Positions 17,601 through 26,077 are shown, numbered from the stretch's first letter. The stretch is 64,000 bases of DNA from Tolypothrix sp. PCC 7712 (GCF_025860405.1 NZ_CP063785.1:4526001-4590000), one strand, 5' to 3'. Numbers and translations: made by a program. Notes: generated by a model not told the origin, from the letters alone.

Positions 17601-18186
17601 TAGCTAATTGCTGCTGATATTCTTGTAATTTGGCAGTATTACCTTGAGCCTTATAAGCTTCCAATAACTGAATTAAAGACTGCAACTGCAACTCACGACT
17701 TTTAATATCTTGGGCGATTTGCCAACTCTGGGGTAAAAACTCCAGTGCTTTGTCATATTTCTTGAGGCTGTTATATACCACACCTAAATTCAGCAGACTT
17801 CTAGCTTCTAAATCTCGGTGATTAATTTGCCTTGCAATTACCAAACTTTGCTCGTAAGCAGCAATAGATTTGCTACTATCTTTTTTGGCAGCATAAACAT
17901 CGCCTAATTTTTGTAGAGTTTGACCTTGTCCCGCCAAATCTTTAATTTGTTGATAGATATTTAATGCTTGTTGTAAAGACTGCAATGCAGCATCTAGCTG
18001 TTTAGTATTCGCTTGTTTAATACCTTGCTGTAACAGCAGATTAGCTTGGGCTTGGCGCTGGTTCGTGGTTGTGGATTGGGCTAAAGTATTTTTGAGCGAT
18101 GGACGGTTATTAGCTGCTGCTGCGATCGGGCAAATTAAAGAAAGTATTAAAGTAAAGACGGTAAGAGATTTAACATGGTGTTTCAT
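14620..18186 (-). CDS. Exported TPR-repeat protein with C-terminal CHAT (caspase-like) protease domain
   Basis: A 1188-residue protein that starts with a Sec-type signal peptide (MKHHVKSLTVFTLILSLICPIAAA). At least a dozen TPR units follow (about residues 40-690), with typical kinesin-light-chain-like spacing, then a coiled coil and a CHAT domain. The CHAT dyad is intact: H1023 in HIATHG and C1066 in SACETALG. CHAT proteases are caspase/separase relatives; cyanobacteria carry many TPR-CHAT proteins, mostly of unknown role. AAGGA precedes the ATG at a good distance. It is transcribed alone, divergently from the cytochrome gene. Export is inferred from the signal peptide. Confidence 0.93.
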   Translation of the reverse strand: MKHHVKSLTVFTLILSLICPIAAAANNRPSLKNTLAQSTTTNQRQAQANLLLQQGIKQANTKQLDAALQSLQQALNIYQQIKDLAGQGQTLQKLGDVYAAKKDSSKSIAAYEQSLVIARQINHRDLEARSLLNLGVVYNSLKKYDKALEFLPQSWQIAQDIKSRELQLQSLIQLLEAYKAQGNTAKLQEYQQQLATNFGNVIKYVVAFQAYSQIAVLTEQKQYQKAIELGQQVLEFFQSNKLNSDDSQLLISLSGINASSIKPELLQKTLQLAVMVQLIQTYDAIADYPKIIQLGEQLLSSVRNLNEDEWTILANISGQQQSNSLADFKKLSEMGILWLLAKSHDISGEYNKAIPLAQQTIQISRELKNPEYEANGLLILASASKSLAVTDAEHRQVLELAEQALTIAKNIKNPEIESDALNAIAEIYSNVDEYQKTIEFAAKSLELAKKSQNPAATVKPLLTLSSTYISLGNYQKSSELSQEALNIARKIKQIPIIEATSLLYWTFNQFIQGDYQKTIASSQEGLNLVPSINIPYYQQQFLMLNNLFLGIGYGGLNDHQKALDYIQKSVQIARNAQDAKSEAQMLIYLGGFYRKAKQYQQGIDAYNQATTIADKLNYSGNRAILYAGLARIYRDLKQQTTAIAYYQKAINDIEKVREKNRGLSKDLQTSFLQSVQDADRTNIADIYREYANLLLSQNRSLEASQVLELLKVQELSEFTNNNRVANLPKPMGQTPAETKLIKNYGSLIAFGQKFDECQKNNCVEKTKLADERDALISEFNQKIQNLEKNVRDRLSKDRGNLDTQDLRSIGKKIVESQPGTVLMNVFVVEDKTWLLWVSKGGVVKSVEVSVGEPKIRETVNKFRKLLQNPSSDINEVKATGKQLYDWLIKPVEPELKANKIENLVFSLDRAARYIPISALFDGKQYLVENYNISTVLSAGLTDTDSRLPAGTANTKVLGLGLSKAVPGFNALPNVPAELDAIIRQKPSDKNGIYPGQEYLNQAFDYRTLRDNLKGHNILHIATHGVFVPGKQDDSYLVLGTGEKLPIPKIDNLEDLSDVHLVVLSACETALGETAKDGLEIPGVSFYFLNRRAKAVMASLWLVDDASTSLLMQQFYANLAKDSHPTKAQALRQAQLSLLSSNNSANSNVERGAINVEAVPGAPTTPKRNLTNFTHPYYWAPFILMGNGW

Positions 18187-18327
18187 GGCAATTCCTTAAA
18201 TAGCAGTAATATAAATTGCGCCCTCAATCATCTATATCTCACAGACGGGGAGAACATATGCAAAAATTTGAGCGTCGAGCCATACAGTGAGATCAGCGCT
18301 GAATTTAACTATTGGGGGATGTGAGGA

Positions 18328-18876
18328 ATGTCAAATCTTGTGAAGCGAAAAGTCCGCGATCGCCAATTCAAACGCCGACCTTTAGGTTTACTCTTGGTAG
18401 TATTGGCCTGGAGTTTAGCTATGGGTTGGTTGTTAGCCTTAGCTAGCAACGTCCAAGGTGCTACCCCAACATCACAAGTCGGTACAGTTGACGTAGTACC
18501 TCAACAATACCAACTTGGGCAAGAATTATATGTAGAAAACTGCTCAACTTGTCACATCCCCATACCACCAGAAGTTTTACCCACTCAAACTTGGAAAAAC
18601 CTCCTCCAAGACTCGCAACACTACGGCGCACAGCTACAGCCTTTAATCGATCCACCCCGCATTTTAGTCTGGCGGTATCTGCAAACTTTTTCCCGTCCGC
18701 AACGCAAAGACGAAGAAACACCCTATCGCGTCAACAATTCACGTTATTTTAAAGCTTTGCATCCTAAAGTCAAGTTACAACGTCCTGTGCAAATTAATAG
18801 CTGTGTTAGCTGTCACCCCAGCGCCGCAGATTTCAATTTCCGTCAGTTGAGTCCAGAAATGGAGAATTCGCCGTGA
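18328..18876 (+). CDS. Membrane-anchored diheme c-type cytochrome
   Basis: A 182-residue protein with an N-terminal positively charged stretch and one hydrophobic segment (about residues 19-40) that anchors or exports it. Two heme c sites follow: C72-S-T-C75-H76 and C159-V-S-C162-H163. The heme-bearing part should face the lumen or periplasm and carry electrons. This architecture matches the diheme cytochrome c proteins found across cyanobacteria with no settled role. GGGGG and GAGGA lie just before the ATG. A hairpin follows the stop, so it is probably monocistronic. Confidence 0.9.
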   Translation: MSNLVKRKVRDRQFKRRPLGLLLVVLAWSLAMGWLLALASNVQGATPTSQVGTVDVVPQQYQLGQELYVENCSTCHIPIPPEVLPTQTWKNLLQDSQHYGAQLQPLIDPPRILVWRYLQTFSRPQRKDEETPYRVNNSRYFKALHPKVKLQRPVQINSCVSCHPSAADFNFRQLSPEMENSP

Positions 18877-18910
18877 GGGATTGGGGATAGGGGAAATAAT
18901 TGTTGAGTAA

Positions 18911-18930
18911 AGACGCGATGAATCGCGTCT
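18911..18930. terminator. Hairpin after cytochrome gene
   Basis: The palindrome AGACGCGAT-GA-ATCGCGTCT, followed by CTACAAGG, is a dispersed hairpin type in cyanobacteria. It may terminate the cytochrome transcript, although no T-run follows. Confidence 0.5.
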
Positions 18931-19000
18931 CTACAAGGCTTGACTCTGGGCTGGATTTAGGCGTGTTAGGATCTGCAACAAAAATAAGGTGGCTTGGCAG

Positions 19001-19258
19001 ATGAAAGCGATCGAAGTGACTGGTAAGATTGACGCTCAAGGCAACCTGATTCTAGATGAGCCAATTCACGGAACAACCTATCCTCATCAGGTGCGGGTAA
19101 TTGTATTGGTTCCAGAACCAGCAGAAACAGAAGAACTTGACCCAGATGATACACCAGTTGAGGAAATTAAAGCTAGCTTGAGGAGAGCCTTAAAGCAAGC
19201 AAAAATGGGACAAACTCGACCAATTAGCGAGTTATGGGACAGAATTGATGCAGAGTGA
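19001..19258 (+). CDS. Type II antitoxin, RelN-like
   Basis: An 85-residue acidic protein. Its N-terminal beta-rich part (KAIEVTGKIDAQGNLILDEPI, then VRVIVLVPE) resembles the cyanobacterial RelN-type antitoxins, and a flexible acidic linker plus helix should wrap the toxin. ATG 19001 is preceded by AAGGTGG at good spacing; the in-frame GTG at 18989 is less likely. The stop overlaps the toxin start by 11 bp, the usual antitoxin-first layout. It should neutralise the toxin and repress the operon. The RelN assignment is from memory of the family, so moderate. Confidence 0.8.
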   Translation: MKAIEVTGKIDAQGNLILDEPIHGTTYPHQVRVIVLVPEPAETEELDPDDTPVEEIKASLRRALKQAKMGQTRPISELWDRIDAE

Positions 19259-19610
19259 TAACACGGTTTCAATTCGATTTGCTGATGAGTTTGAGGAGAA
19301 ACTCTACAGACTCTCAAAAAGATTTCGCAATATTCGCTCTGATGTTCAACCCATTATCGAGCAATTACAACAAGGAAATATTGTAGGAGACAGGATTAGC
19401 GGTCTGGGTGAGGAGTATATTGTTTACAAGGTGAGAGTTCGCAACAGTAATATTCAAAAAGGTAAAAGCGGTGGATACCGCCTCATCTATCAACTTGAGT
19501 CACCCACAAGTATTTTGCTATTAACGATTTATTCCAAATCCGACCAAGAAGACATTGCTGCAAATGAAATCCGCAATATTCTAGCTGATTTTGATAGTGA
19601 GGAAGGATGA
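19248..19610 (+). CDS. Type II toxin, RelE-like mRNA interferase
   Basis: A 120-residue protein of RelE/ParE size and pattern: helix (EFEEKLYRLSKRFRNI), central strands with SGGYRLIYQLES, and the terminal strand ILLLTIYSKSDQEDI. Conserved basic and Tyr residues sit where RelE-type toxins cut ribosome-bound mRNA. It starts at ATG 19248 inside the antitoxin gene and is therefore translationally coupled. The pair lies between a cytochrome gene and secA, and could be a recent arrival or a chromosomal stabiliser. The toxin family is well supported, the target is inferred. Confidence 0.85.
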   Translation: MQSDNTVSIRFADEFEEKLYRLSKRFRNIRSDVQPIIEQLQQGNIVGDRISGLGEEYIVYKVRVRNSNIQKGKSGGYRLIYQLESPTSILLLTIYSKSDQEDIAANEIRNILADFDSEEG

Positions 19611-19618
19611 GGAGATGA

Positions 19619-19705
19619 AGAAGACAAGGGGACAAGGAGACAAAGGGAGAAAAGTAATTACCAATTACCCAATCCCCAGTCCCCAGTCCCCAACCCCCAA
19701 CATGG
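19619..19705. repeat. Heptamer repeat cluster before secA
   Basis: GGGGACAAGGAGACAAAGGG-type units, then AATTACC and CCCCAGT units. This lies in the spacer (19611-19964) between the toxin gene and secA; the rest of that spacer shows no gene. Confidence 0.8.
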
Positions 19706-19964
19706 GTGAAATCGCTACTTGAGCATGGTGGGCGTTCTCTGCCCCAGTCAGGGGTGAAATGATACTATTAATAGAGTCCAAACAATAAGATATGAAATAA
19801 AACCAATCATTTAGTAAACTGATTGGCCAGCGTTTTTGCTGTTTGTGAGTTAACTCTCATTTCATACCCATCAACAACCAAAATCGCTGGGTTGGGTTAA
19901 ATTTTTATAATCTATTGCCGAAACTTTAATTCCCATCCCCCTCTATTTAGTGCCATAACCTGCC

Positions 19965-22757
19965 ATGCTAAAAACTTTGTTGGGCGATCCCAACGCTCGT
20001 AAACTTAAAAAATACCAACCTTACATTACGGAAATTAACCTCTTAGAGGAAGATATTAAAGCGCTTTCCGATGAGGATTTAAAAGGCAAAACAGGCGAGT
20101 TTAGACAGCGGCTTGCCAAAGGGGAAACCCTTGATGATATTCTGCCAGAAGCTTTTGCCGTGGTTCGGGAAGCAGGACGGCGAGTTTTAGGCCTGCGGCA
20201 CTTTGATGTGCAAATGTTGGGTGGTATTATTTTACACAGTGGGCAAATCGCGGAAATGAAGACTGGGGAAGGTAAAACCCTGGTGGCGACTTTGCCAAGT
20301 TATTTAAATGCACTGACTGGTAAAGGTGTACATGTTATTACCGTGAACGATTACCTGGCGCGTCGGGACGCGGAATGGATGGGTCAGGTGCATCGCTTCC
20401 TGGGATTGAGTGTAGGTCTAATTCAGGCGAACATGATTCCCAGTGAGCGTCAGAAAAATTATGACTGTGATATTACTTATGTCACTAATAGTGAGATAGG
20501 TTTTGATTACCTCCGGGATAATATGGCCACGTCAATGGCAGATGTGGTGCAGCGCCCATTCAATTACTGCGTTATCGACGAAGTAGACTCGATTTTAGTA
20601 GATGAAGCGCGGACACCGCTAATTATTTCTGGACAGGTGGAAAGACCTACCGAGAAATATTTACGAGCAGCTGAAATCTCCTTTGCTCTCAAAAAAGATG
20701 AGCATTATGAGGTAGATGAAAAAGCGCGGAACGTACTGTTGACTGATGAGGGCTTTGCGGAAGCCGAAAACCTGTTGGGTGTAACCGATTTATTTGACCC
20801 AGAAGACCCTTGGGCGCACTTTGTATTTAATGCGATTAAAGCCAAAGAACTGTTCCTGAAGGATGTCAACTATATCGTCCGCAATGACGAAGTAGTGATT
20901 GTTGATGAATTTACCGGACGGGTGCTTCCGGGAAGACGTTGGAGTGACGGTCTGCACCAAGCTATTGAAGCTAAAGAACATGTAGAAATTCAGCCAGAAA
21001 CTCAAACTTTGGCAACAATTACCTATCAAAACCTGTTCTTGCTGTATCCCAAGTTGGGAGGAATGACCGGAACAGCCAAGACAGAAGAAGCTGAGTTTGA
21101 AAAAATCTACAAGCTGGAAGTCACCATTATTCCTACCAACCGGATCAGAAGACGGCAAGATTTGTCTGACATGGTCTTTAAGACAGAACCAGGCAAATGG
21201 CAAGCGATCGCCCGCGAATGTGGAGAAATGCACGAACTGGGTAGGCCTGTATTAGTTGGCACCACCAGCGTCGAAAAATCTGAGTATCTCAGCCAACTGC
21301 TGAAGCAGATGGAAATCCCCCACGAGTTACTCAACGCACGCCCCGAAAACGTGGAACGGGAAGCGGAAATTGTGGCTCAGGCAGGACGCAGAGGTGCTGT
21401 AACTATCGCCACTAACATGGCTGGTAGAGGTACAGATATCATCCTGGGTGGTAACTCCGAATACATGGCCCGACTGAAGCTGCGGGAATATTTTATGCCC
21501 CGGATTGTGCAGCCAGAAGATGAAGACACCTTTGGCGTACAAAGAGCATCTGGTTTACCCACAGGAAGCGGTGGCGGACAAGGCTTTGTCCCTGGGAAAA
21601 AAGTCAAAACTTGGCGCGCTTCTCCAGAAATTTTCCCCACTCAGCTATCCAAAGAAGCTGAACAGCAATTAAAAGAAGCTGTCGATTTAGCGGTGCGGGA
21701 ATATGGCGATCGCAGTTTACCCGAATTAGAAGCCGAAGAAAAAGTAGCTGTCGCCGCCGAAAAAGCCCCCATTGATGACCCTGTAATTCAAAAATTGCGG
21801 GCTGCTTACAACCTTGTGAAGCACGAATACGAACAATTCACTAACCGCGAACATGAAGAAGTGGTGGAATTAGGTGGATTGCACGTAATTGGTACAGAAC
21901 GTCACGAATCCCGCCGCATCGACAACCAATTGCGCGGACGTGCAGGTAGACAAGGTGACCCTGGTTCCACCAGATTCTTCCTCAGTTTAGAAGATAACTT
22001 ACTGCGGATTTTTGGTGGCGATCGCGTTGCGGGTTTAATGAATGCCTTCAACGTCGAAGAAGATATGCCCATTGAATCTGGGATGCTGACTCGCAGTTTG
22101 GAAGGCGCACAGAAAAAAGTCGAAACCTACTACTACGATATCCGGAAGCAGGTATTTGAGTACGACGAAGTGATGAACAACCAACGTCGCGCCATCTACG
22201 CCGAACGCCGCCGGGTGCTAGAAGGTCAAGACCTGAAAGAACAGGTGATCACCTACGCCGAAAAAACAATGAGCGAAATCGTTGACTATTACATCAACGT
22301 CGATTTGCCCTCAGAAGAGTGGGAATTAGAAAAGTTGGTGGATAAAGTCAAGGAATTTGTCTATTTGTTAGGAGATATGCAGCCAAATCAGTTAGAAGAT
22401 ATGGCGGTAAATGAAATTAAAGCCTTCCTCCACGAACAGGTAAGAATTGCCTACGACCTCAAAGAAGCACAAATTGACCAAATTCAGCCAGGATTAATGC
22501 GTCAAGCCGAACGCTTCTTTATTTTGCAACGCATTGATACCCTGTGGCGGGAACACCTGCAACAAATGGATGCGCTGCGCGAATCTGTAGGATTGCGTGG
22601 TTATGGGCAAAAAGACCCATTAATTGAGTACAAGAGCGAAGGTTATGAACTCTTCTTGGATATGATGGTCAACATCCGCCGAGATGTGGTTTACTCCTTG
22701 TTCATGTTCCAGCCGCAGCCGCAACCTGTAGTGCAAACATCATCGGAGATGGTGTAG
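19965..22757 (+). CDS. secA: Preprotein translocase ATPase SecA
   Basis: A 930-residue SecA, the motor that pushes precursors through SecYEG at plasma and thylakoid membranes. Visible are Walker A (MKTGEGKTLVA, about residues 98-108), the DEAD-type Walker B (VIDEVDSILVDEAR, about 203-216), the helicase motif GTTSVEKSE, TNMAGRGTDI, and the C-terminal helical wing and scaffold. An insertion at about residues 510-620 is typical of cyanobacterial and chloroplast SecA. The zinc-binding tail of E. coli SecA is absent. No Shine-Dalgarno is visible. A strong terminator follows. Confidence 0.98.
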   Translation: MLKTLLGDPNARKLKKYQPYITEINLLEEDIKALSDEDLKGKTGEFRQRLAKGETLDDILPEAFAVVREAGRRVLGLRHFDVQMLGGIILHSGQIAEMKTGEGKTLVATLPSYLNALTGKGVHVITVNDYLARRDAEWMGQVHRFLGLSVGLIQANMIPSERQKNYDCDITYVTNSEIGFDYLRDNMATSMADVVQRPFNYCVIDEVDSILVDEARTPLIISGQVERPTEKYLRAAEISFALKKDEHYEVDEKARNVLLTDEGFAEAENLLGVTDLFDPEDPWAHFVFNAIKAKELFLKDVNYIVRNDEVVIVDEFTGRVLPGRRWSDGLHQAIEAKEHVEIQPETQTLATITYQNLFLLYPKLGGMTGTAKTEEAEFEKIYKLEVTIIPTNRIRRRQDLSDMVFKTEPGKWQAIARECGEMHELGRPVLVGTTSVEKSEYLSQLLKQMEIPHELLNARPENVEREAEIVAQAGRRGAVTIATNMAGRGTDIILGGNSEYMARLKLREYFMPRIVQPEDEDTFGVQRASGLPTGSGGGQGFVPGKKVKTWRASPEIFPTQLSKEAEQQLKEAVDLAVREYGDRSLPELEAEEKVAVAAEKAPIDDPVIQKLRAAYNLVKHEYEQFTNREHEEVVELGGLHVIGTERHESRRIDNQLRGRAGRQGDPGSTRFFLSLEDNLLRIFGGDRVAGLMNAFNVEEDMPIESGMLTRSLEGAQKKVETYYYDIRKQVFEYDEVMNNQRRAIYAERRRVLEGQDLKEQVITYAEKTMSEIVDYYINVDLPSEEWELEKLVDKVKEFVYLLGDMQPNQLEDMAVNEIKAFLHEQVRIAYDLKEAQIDQIQPGLMRQAERFFILQRIDTLWREHLQQMDALRESVGLRGYGQKDPLIEYKSEGYELFLDMMVNIRRDVVYSLFMFQPQPQPVVQTSSEMV

Positions 22758-22780
22758 TCGGTTAATAAAATATTTCACGC

Positions 22781-22816
22781 AAAGACGCAAAGGCGCTAAG
22801 ATGGCTTTGCGTCTTT
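22781..22816 (+). terminator. Rho-independent terminator after secA
   Basis: A 12-bp perfect stem (AAAGACGCAAAG / CTTTGCGTCTTT) is followed by TGTTTTGG, 24 bp after the secA stop. Confidence 0.8.
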
Positions 22817-22866
22817 TGTTTTGGCGGACATCACCATCAGCTTACATTCAGTATTCAAAATGTTCG

Positions 22867-23508
22867 CTACTCATTAGTTGCTAAATTTTCTCTTACCCAT
22901 TCTCGAAACAAACGAATCAGAGCATTTTCTTTAGTCGTTTTCTTCAAATTTAAAAATCTTTCAATCTCTGATGAAGTGAGTAATGGAAAAGCGATACTAC
23001 GACTACAATTTTGATATTGCTGATTTTCTAAGTGATATATGATTAAATTTTGTCCATCATAGCGCCATACTTCAGGTACACCTAGATCTGCATAAATATC
23101 CAGTCGATTAATTGAACTACTAGTAATATCAACTTCAATCGCTAAATCTGGTGGTGGATCTTGACTCAAATCAATTTGTTCTTTGTCCCAGACAGCCTGT
23201 TCATTTTGAATATAGTAACATTGGTCTGGTTCTAATCCTCTTCCCAAATCTTCGCGATCGCAGGTTCTCGACCCCAAACTCCGAATTTCAATTTCTAACT
23301 CTTCGCTTAAGGCTTCAACTAAACGCCCTAGCAGTTTTCTGTAAGTTTCATGGGGGTCTAACGGCATTCTGATTTCTAATAAACCCCGGTCATAGGTTAA
23401 CCGCATCGCTGGCTGTTGCTCAAAGTCTTTGACTAAAAACTGATAAGTCTGCCAGCTAATATTACGGAGTATCACCCGATCAGGACTCTGAATTAATGTT
23501 GCCGTCAT
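22867..23508 (-). CDS. Uma2-family PD-(D/E)XK nuclease-like protein (DUF820)
   Basis: A 213-residue Uma2 protein. The restriction-endonuclease-like core shows PDLAIEVDITSSSI followed by the Tyr/Val-rich VPEVWRYD strand, with an acidic residue pair where the active site should be. Cyanobacteria carry dozens of these proteins; activity and substrate are unknown, although the fold suggests a nuclease. ATG 23508 is chosen; an in-frame TTG 27 bp upstream is possible and lies nearer a GGA. A second, distinct Uma2 protein lies at 57.2 kb. The two are not close relatives, so they are separate family members rather than a duplication. Confidence 0.88.
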   Translation of the reverse strand: MTATLIQSPDRVILRNISWQTYQFLVKDFEQQPAMRLTYDRGLLEIRMPLDPHETYRKLLGRLVEALSEELEIEIRSLGSRTCDREDLGRGLEPDQCYYIQNEQAVWDKEQIDLSQDPPPDLAIEVDITSSSINRLDIYADLGVPEVWRYDGQNLIIYHLENQQYQNCSRSIAFPLLTSSEIERFLNLKKTTKENALIRLFREWVRENLATNE

Positions 23509-23590
23509 GGGTAAAGTGGGGTAGCTAGTGAACAATGTCCTTTTATTGATTGTAGTGCTTCCACGCTGTACCAGACGGCAAATTTATGCC

Positions 23591-24292
23591 CTAAGCGATA
23601 ATACTGACTTTGCCTGTATCTAAATCGTAACGACCTCCCACAATTTTGAGTTTGCCGGATTGTAAACTTGCAGTTAAAAGACGCGATCGCTTTAAGCGTT
23701 CAATTTGATATTGCACATTGGCGACGACAGCGTTCTCCACTGGATCACCTGGCTGATTTTTCACTCTGGCGACGGCTGGCTTAATGGCTTTGACAAAGGT
23801 ACTAATATCACCTAGTAGTACTTCGTTTTGCACGGCGGCGGTGACGGCTCCGCAACGCTCATGGCCCAGTACCATCAGTAAGGGTGAGCCTAACAGGGTT
23901 ACAGCATATTCAATACTGCCACGGGCTTCTGGTGTGGCAATATTCCCCGCAATCCGAATATCAAAGATATCTCCGACACCTTGATCGAACAGAATTTCTA
24001 CTGGTACTCGTGAATCTGCACAAGTGAGGATGGTTGCAAAGGGATATTGTGCTTGCGCTACTTCCTGCAAGCGCGCTGCTGATTGATCGGGGTATTGGGG
24101 TTGATGTTCGACAAACCGTTGATTCCCCTCAAGTAGCTTTTGCAATGCTTCATCGGGGCTGAGGGGTTGAGGCTTTTCTGCAGCTTGAGCCTGTGGAACT
24201 CGCCACAGTAAATCACTGGTAGATACCATCATCCCTAATGCACCAGTGATTCCTAACCTCAATATGTCACGACGTTGTAGAGAATGTTTCAT
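23591..24292 (-). CDS. Exported beta-class carbonic anhydrase
   Basis: A 233-residue beta-carbonic anhydrase. A twin-arginine-like signal comes first (QRRDILRLGITGALG, about residues 6-20, with an AQA-type cleavage region near 35-38). The zinc site follows: C91 in LTCADSRVP with the D93/R95 dyad, then H144 and C147 in GHERCGAV. It should interconvert CO2 and bicarbonate outside the cytoplasm, in the periplasm or lumen, like the EcaB-type enzymes. ATG 24292 overlaps the stop of the sbtB-like gene (ATGA), so the two are translationally coupled. It lies in an operon after sbtA and sbtB homologues, tying it to inorganic-carbon uptake. Confidence 0.92.
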   Translation of the reverse strand: MKHSLQRRDILRLGITGALGMMVSTSDLLWRVPQAQAAEKPQPLSPDEALQKLLEGNQRFVEHQPQYPDQSAARLQEVAQAQYPFATILTCADSRVPVEILFDQGVGDIFDIRIAGNIATPEARGSIEYAVTLLGSPLLMVLGHERCGAVTAAVQNEVLLGDISTFVKAIKPAVARVKNQPGDPVENAVVANVQYQIERLKRSRLLTASLQSGKLKIVGGRYDLDTGKVSIIA

Positions 24293-24600
24293 AACGATGC
24301 AACACATTTCATAGAGCGAATTTCCATGACATCGGAGATGTAACAAGTACCACCAAACTTGTTAAGCAGTGGTCTAATATTTTCCACCACAGGCTTGATT
24401 TGCTCTGGCATACAAAAGGCGATGATATAGACATTATCAAGCATCGTCATATCTAAATCTTCGGCTGTACCTCGTAATCCTTTACCCGCAACTCCTCGGA
24501 TAACAATGTGTCCATGTACGCCTGATTTGTCCAAACTATCTAATATTTTGGCCAGTTCAAAGGAGTTAGCGATAATTTCTATTTTTTTAACTAGGTGCAT
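24289..24600 (-). CDS. PII-like regulator of bicarbonate transport (SbtB-like)
   Basis: A 103-residue PII-fold protein: strand-helix-strand (KIEIIANSFELAKILDSL), a T-loop region (about residues 36-53, VAGKGLRGTAEDLDM), and the second ferredoxin-like half. In characterised cyanobacteria SbtB binds adenine nucleotides, including cAMP, and controls SbtA. The C-terminus here ends ...MKCVASL and lacks the Cys-rich GPEGC-type tail of some SbtB proteins, so the redox-linked hydrolase loop is probably absent. GGAGGT sits six bases before ATG 24600. The gene begins four bases after the sbtA-like stop and overlaps the carbonic anhydrase start. Confidence 0.88.
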   Translation of the reverse strand: MHLVKKIEIIANSFELAKILDSLDKSGVHGHIVIRGVAGKGLRGTAEDLDMTMLDNVYIIAFCMPEQIKPVVENIRPLLNKFGGTCYISDVMEIRSMKCVASL

Positions 24601-24604
24601 ATTA

Positions 24605-25573
24605 TTACCTCCACAACAGGTTAATTCCGTAGAGATATAACGGAATACCCACAATAATGTTGAACGGGAATGTGACTGCTAAAGCGGTAGAAACGTACAG
24701 GCTAGGGTTGGCCTCTGGAACAGTCATCCGCATAGCTGCGGGAACAGCGATGTAAGAGGCACTGGCACACAAAACAGCAAACAATAAGGCATCTCCTCGA
24801 GGCATACCGATGAATTTGGAAATTGCCAATCCAATGCCTGCATTAACTATGGGAATTAGTATGGCAAATAAGATCAGGAAAAGTCCGGTTTTTTGCAAGT
24901 CTTTAATTCTTCTGGCGGCCACTAATCCCATATCTAATAAAAAGAAGGTGAGAACGCCATAAAACATTCCTTGGGTGAAAGGTTCTAGGACGTGCCAACC
25001 ATGTTCTCCTGTCAAAACGCCAATCACCAGGCTACCTACCAACAGAAAAACGGAACTATTGAGAAATGCTTCTTGTAACACTTCTGGCCAAGAAAATTCC
25101 CGCTTTTCATCTACTGTGAATATATTCACCAGGATCAGACCCACAATGATGGCTGGAGATTCCATGAGAGCTAAAGCTGCTACCATGTAGCCATCAAAAG
25201 CAATACCAAGCTCGCTTAAAAAGGCACTAGCGGTGATGAAGGTGACAGCACTGATAGAACCATAAGTTGCAGCGATCGCAGCAGCATCGTAGGTATCCAG
25301 CTTGAGTTTTAAGATAAAAAAGGTGTAAATCGGAACAAAACAAGCCATCAACATGGCTGCCAAGAGCGTCAAAACGACTTCTTGAGTGATGCCACTTTTA
25401 ATCAATTCTACTCCGCCTTTAAAACCAATCGCAAATAGCAGGTATAGCGAAAACAGTTTAGGTACAGGCGGCGGAATTTCTAAATCAGACTTGACAAAAA
25501 CAGCTGTCATCCCTAAAAAGAAAAACAGGATGGGCGGATTTAGGATGTTGGATATGATCAAACTAGGATCCAT
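24605..25573 (-). CDS. sbtA: Sodium-dependent bicarbonate transporter, SbtA family
   Basis: A 322-residue, roughly ten-helix inner-membrane protein of the SbtA (DUF897) family, which imports bicarbonate with Na+ for the CO2-concentrating mechanism. Two inverted-topology halves are evident, with conserved small-residue segments YGSISAVTFITA and CASASYIAVPAAMR at equivalent positions, where the paired Ser/Thr bind substrate and sodium. ATG 25573 is preceded by GGAGG at seven bases; an in-frame ATG two codons upstream is too close to it. The protein is shorter than the 374-residue Synechocystis SbtA because the central cytoplasmic loop is short. It heads an operon with sbtB and carbonic anhydrase genes. 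Confidence 0.92.
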   Translation of the reverse strand: MDPSLIISNILNPPILFFFLGMTAVFVKSDLEIPPPVPKLFSLYLLFAIGFKGGVELIKSGITQEVVLTLLAAMLMACFVPIYTFFILKLKLDTYDAAAIAATYGSISAVTFITASAFLSELGIAFDGYMVAALALMESPAIIVGLILVNIFTVDEKREFSWPEVLQEAFLNSSVFLLVGSLVIGVLTGEHGWHVLEPFTQGMFYGVLTFFLLDMGLVAARRIKDLQKTGLFLILFAILIPIVNAGIGLAISKFIGMPRGDALLFAVLCASASYIAVPAAMRMTVPEANPSLYVSTALAVTFPFNIIVGIPLYLYGINLLWR

Positions 25574-25650
25574 ATTCATCCCTCCTGATGCTGATAAAAC
25601 CAACAATTAAAAAAACTTTGCATCTTTCAAAATTTAACGATTGACTCATG

Positions 25651-25679
25651 ATGTATCGTGTATTGCTACCTCATGTCAA
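25651..25679 (-). promoter_or_regulatory. Possible promoter of the sbtA operon
   Basis: Minus strand: a perfect -35 TTGACA (25679-25674), then a 17-base spacer and a weak -10 ATACAT. It is in the divergent spacer between sbtA and the phosphatase gene. The -10 is poor, so this is tentative. Confidence 0.33.
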
Positions 25680-25738
25680 TTGGGTGCGATCGCTCAATCT
25701 ACTAAGCACACTTTTGTTTTTATAAATCTTAATTAATA

Positions 25739-26077
25739 ATGCAAAAACTTTTATTTTTATGTAGTCAGAATCGCTTGCGAAGCCCTACCGCCGAAGTTAT
25801 TTTTGCAGAATATGAAGAATTAGAAACCGACTCAGCAGGGCTGGATCATTATGCTGAAGTTCCAGTCTCCACAGAAGCGATCGCCTGGGCAGATATAATT
25901 TTTGTCATGGAAAAGTCACATAAACAAAAGCTAGCTAAGAATTTTCAGCCTTTTCTGAAGAACAAGCGAGTAATTTGTTTAGATATTCCCGATGAATATG
26001 AATATATGGAACCCGCTTTAATTGAGCTATTAAAAAAGAAAGTACTGCCTTTATTGGGTAAAAAGGATAATAGGTAA
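25739..26077 (+). CDS. Low-molecular-weight protein tyrosine phosphatase-like protein
   Basis: A 112-residue protein with the phosphatase P-loop near the N-terminus: CSQNRLRSPTAE, i.e. C-x5-R followed by Ser. It also has the LMW-PTP order of elements (ADIIFVMEKSHKQKL) and a conserved tail. It is shorter than classical enzymes of about 150 residues, and the general-acid DP motif region appears as DIPDEYEYM. Proteins of this short type are widespread and often annotated as tyrosine phosphatases without proof. It is divergent from sbtA, with 165 bp between start codons. Substrate unknown. Confidence 0.85.
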   Translation: MQKLLFLCSQNRLRSPTAEVIFAEYEELETDSAGLDHYAEVPVSTEAIAWADIIFVMEKSHKQKLAKNFQPFLKNKRVICLDIPDEYEYMEPALIELLKKKVLPLLGKKDNR

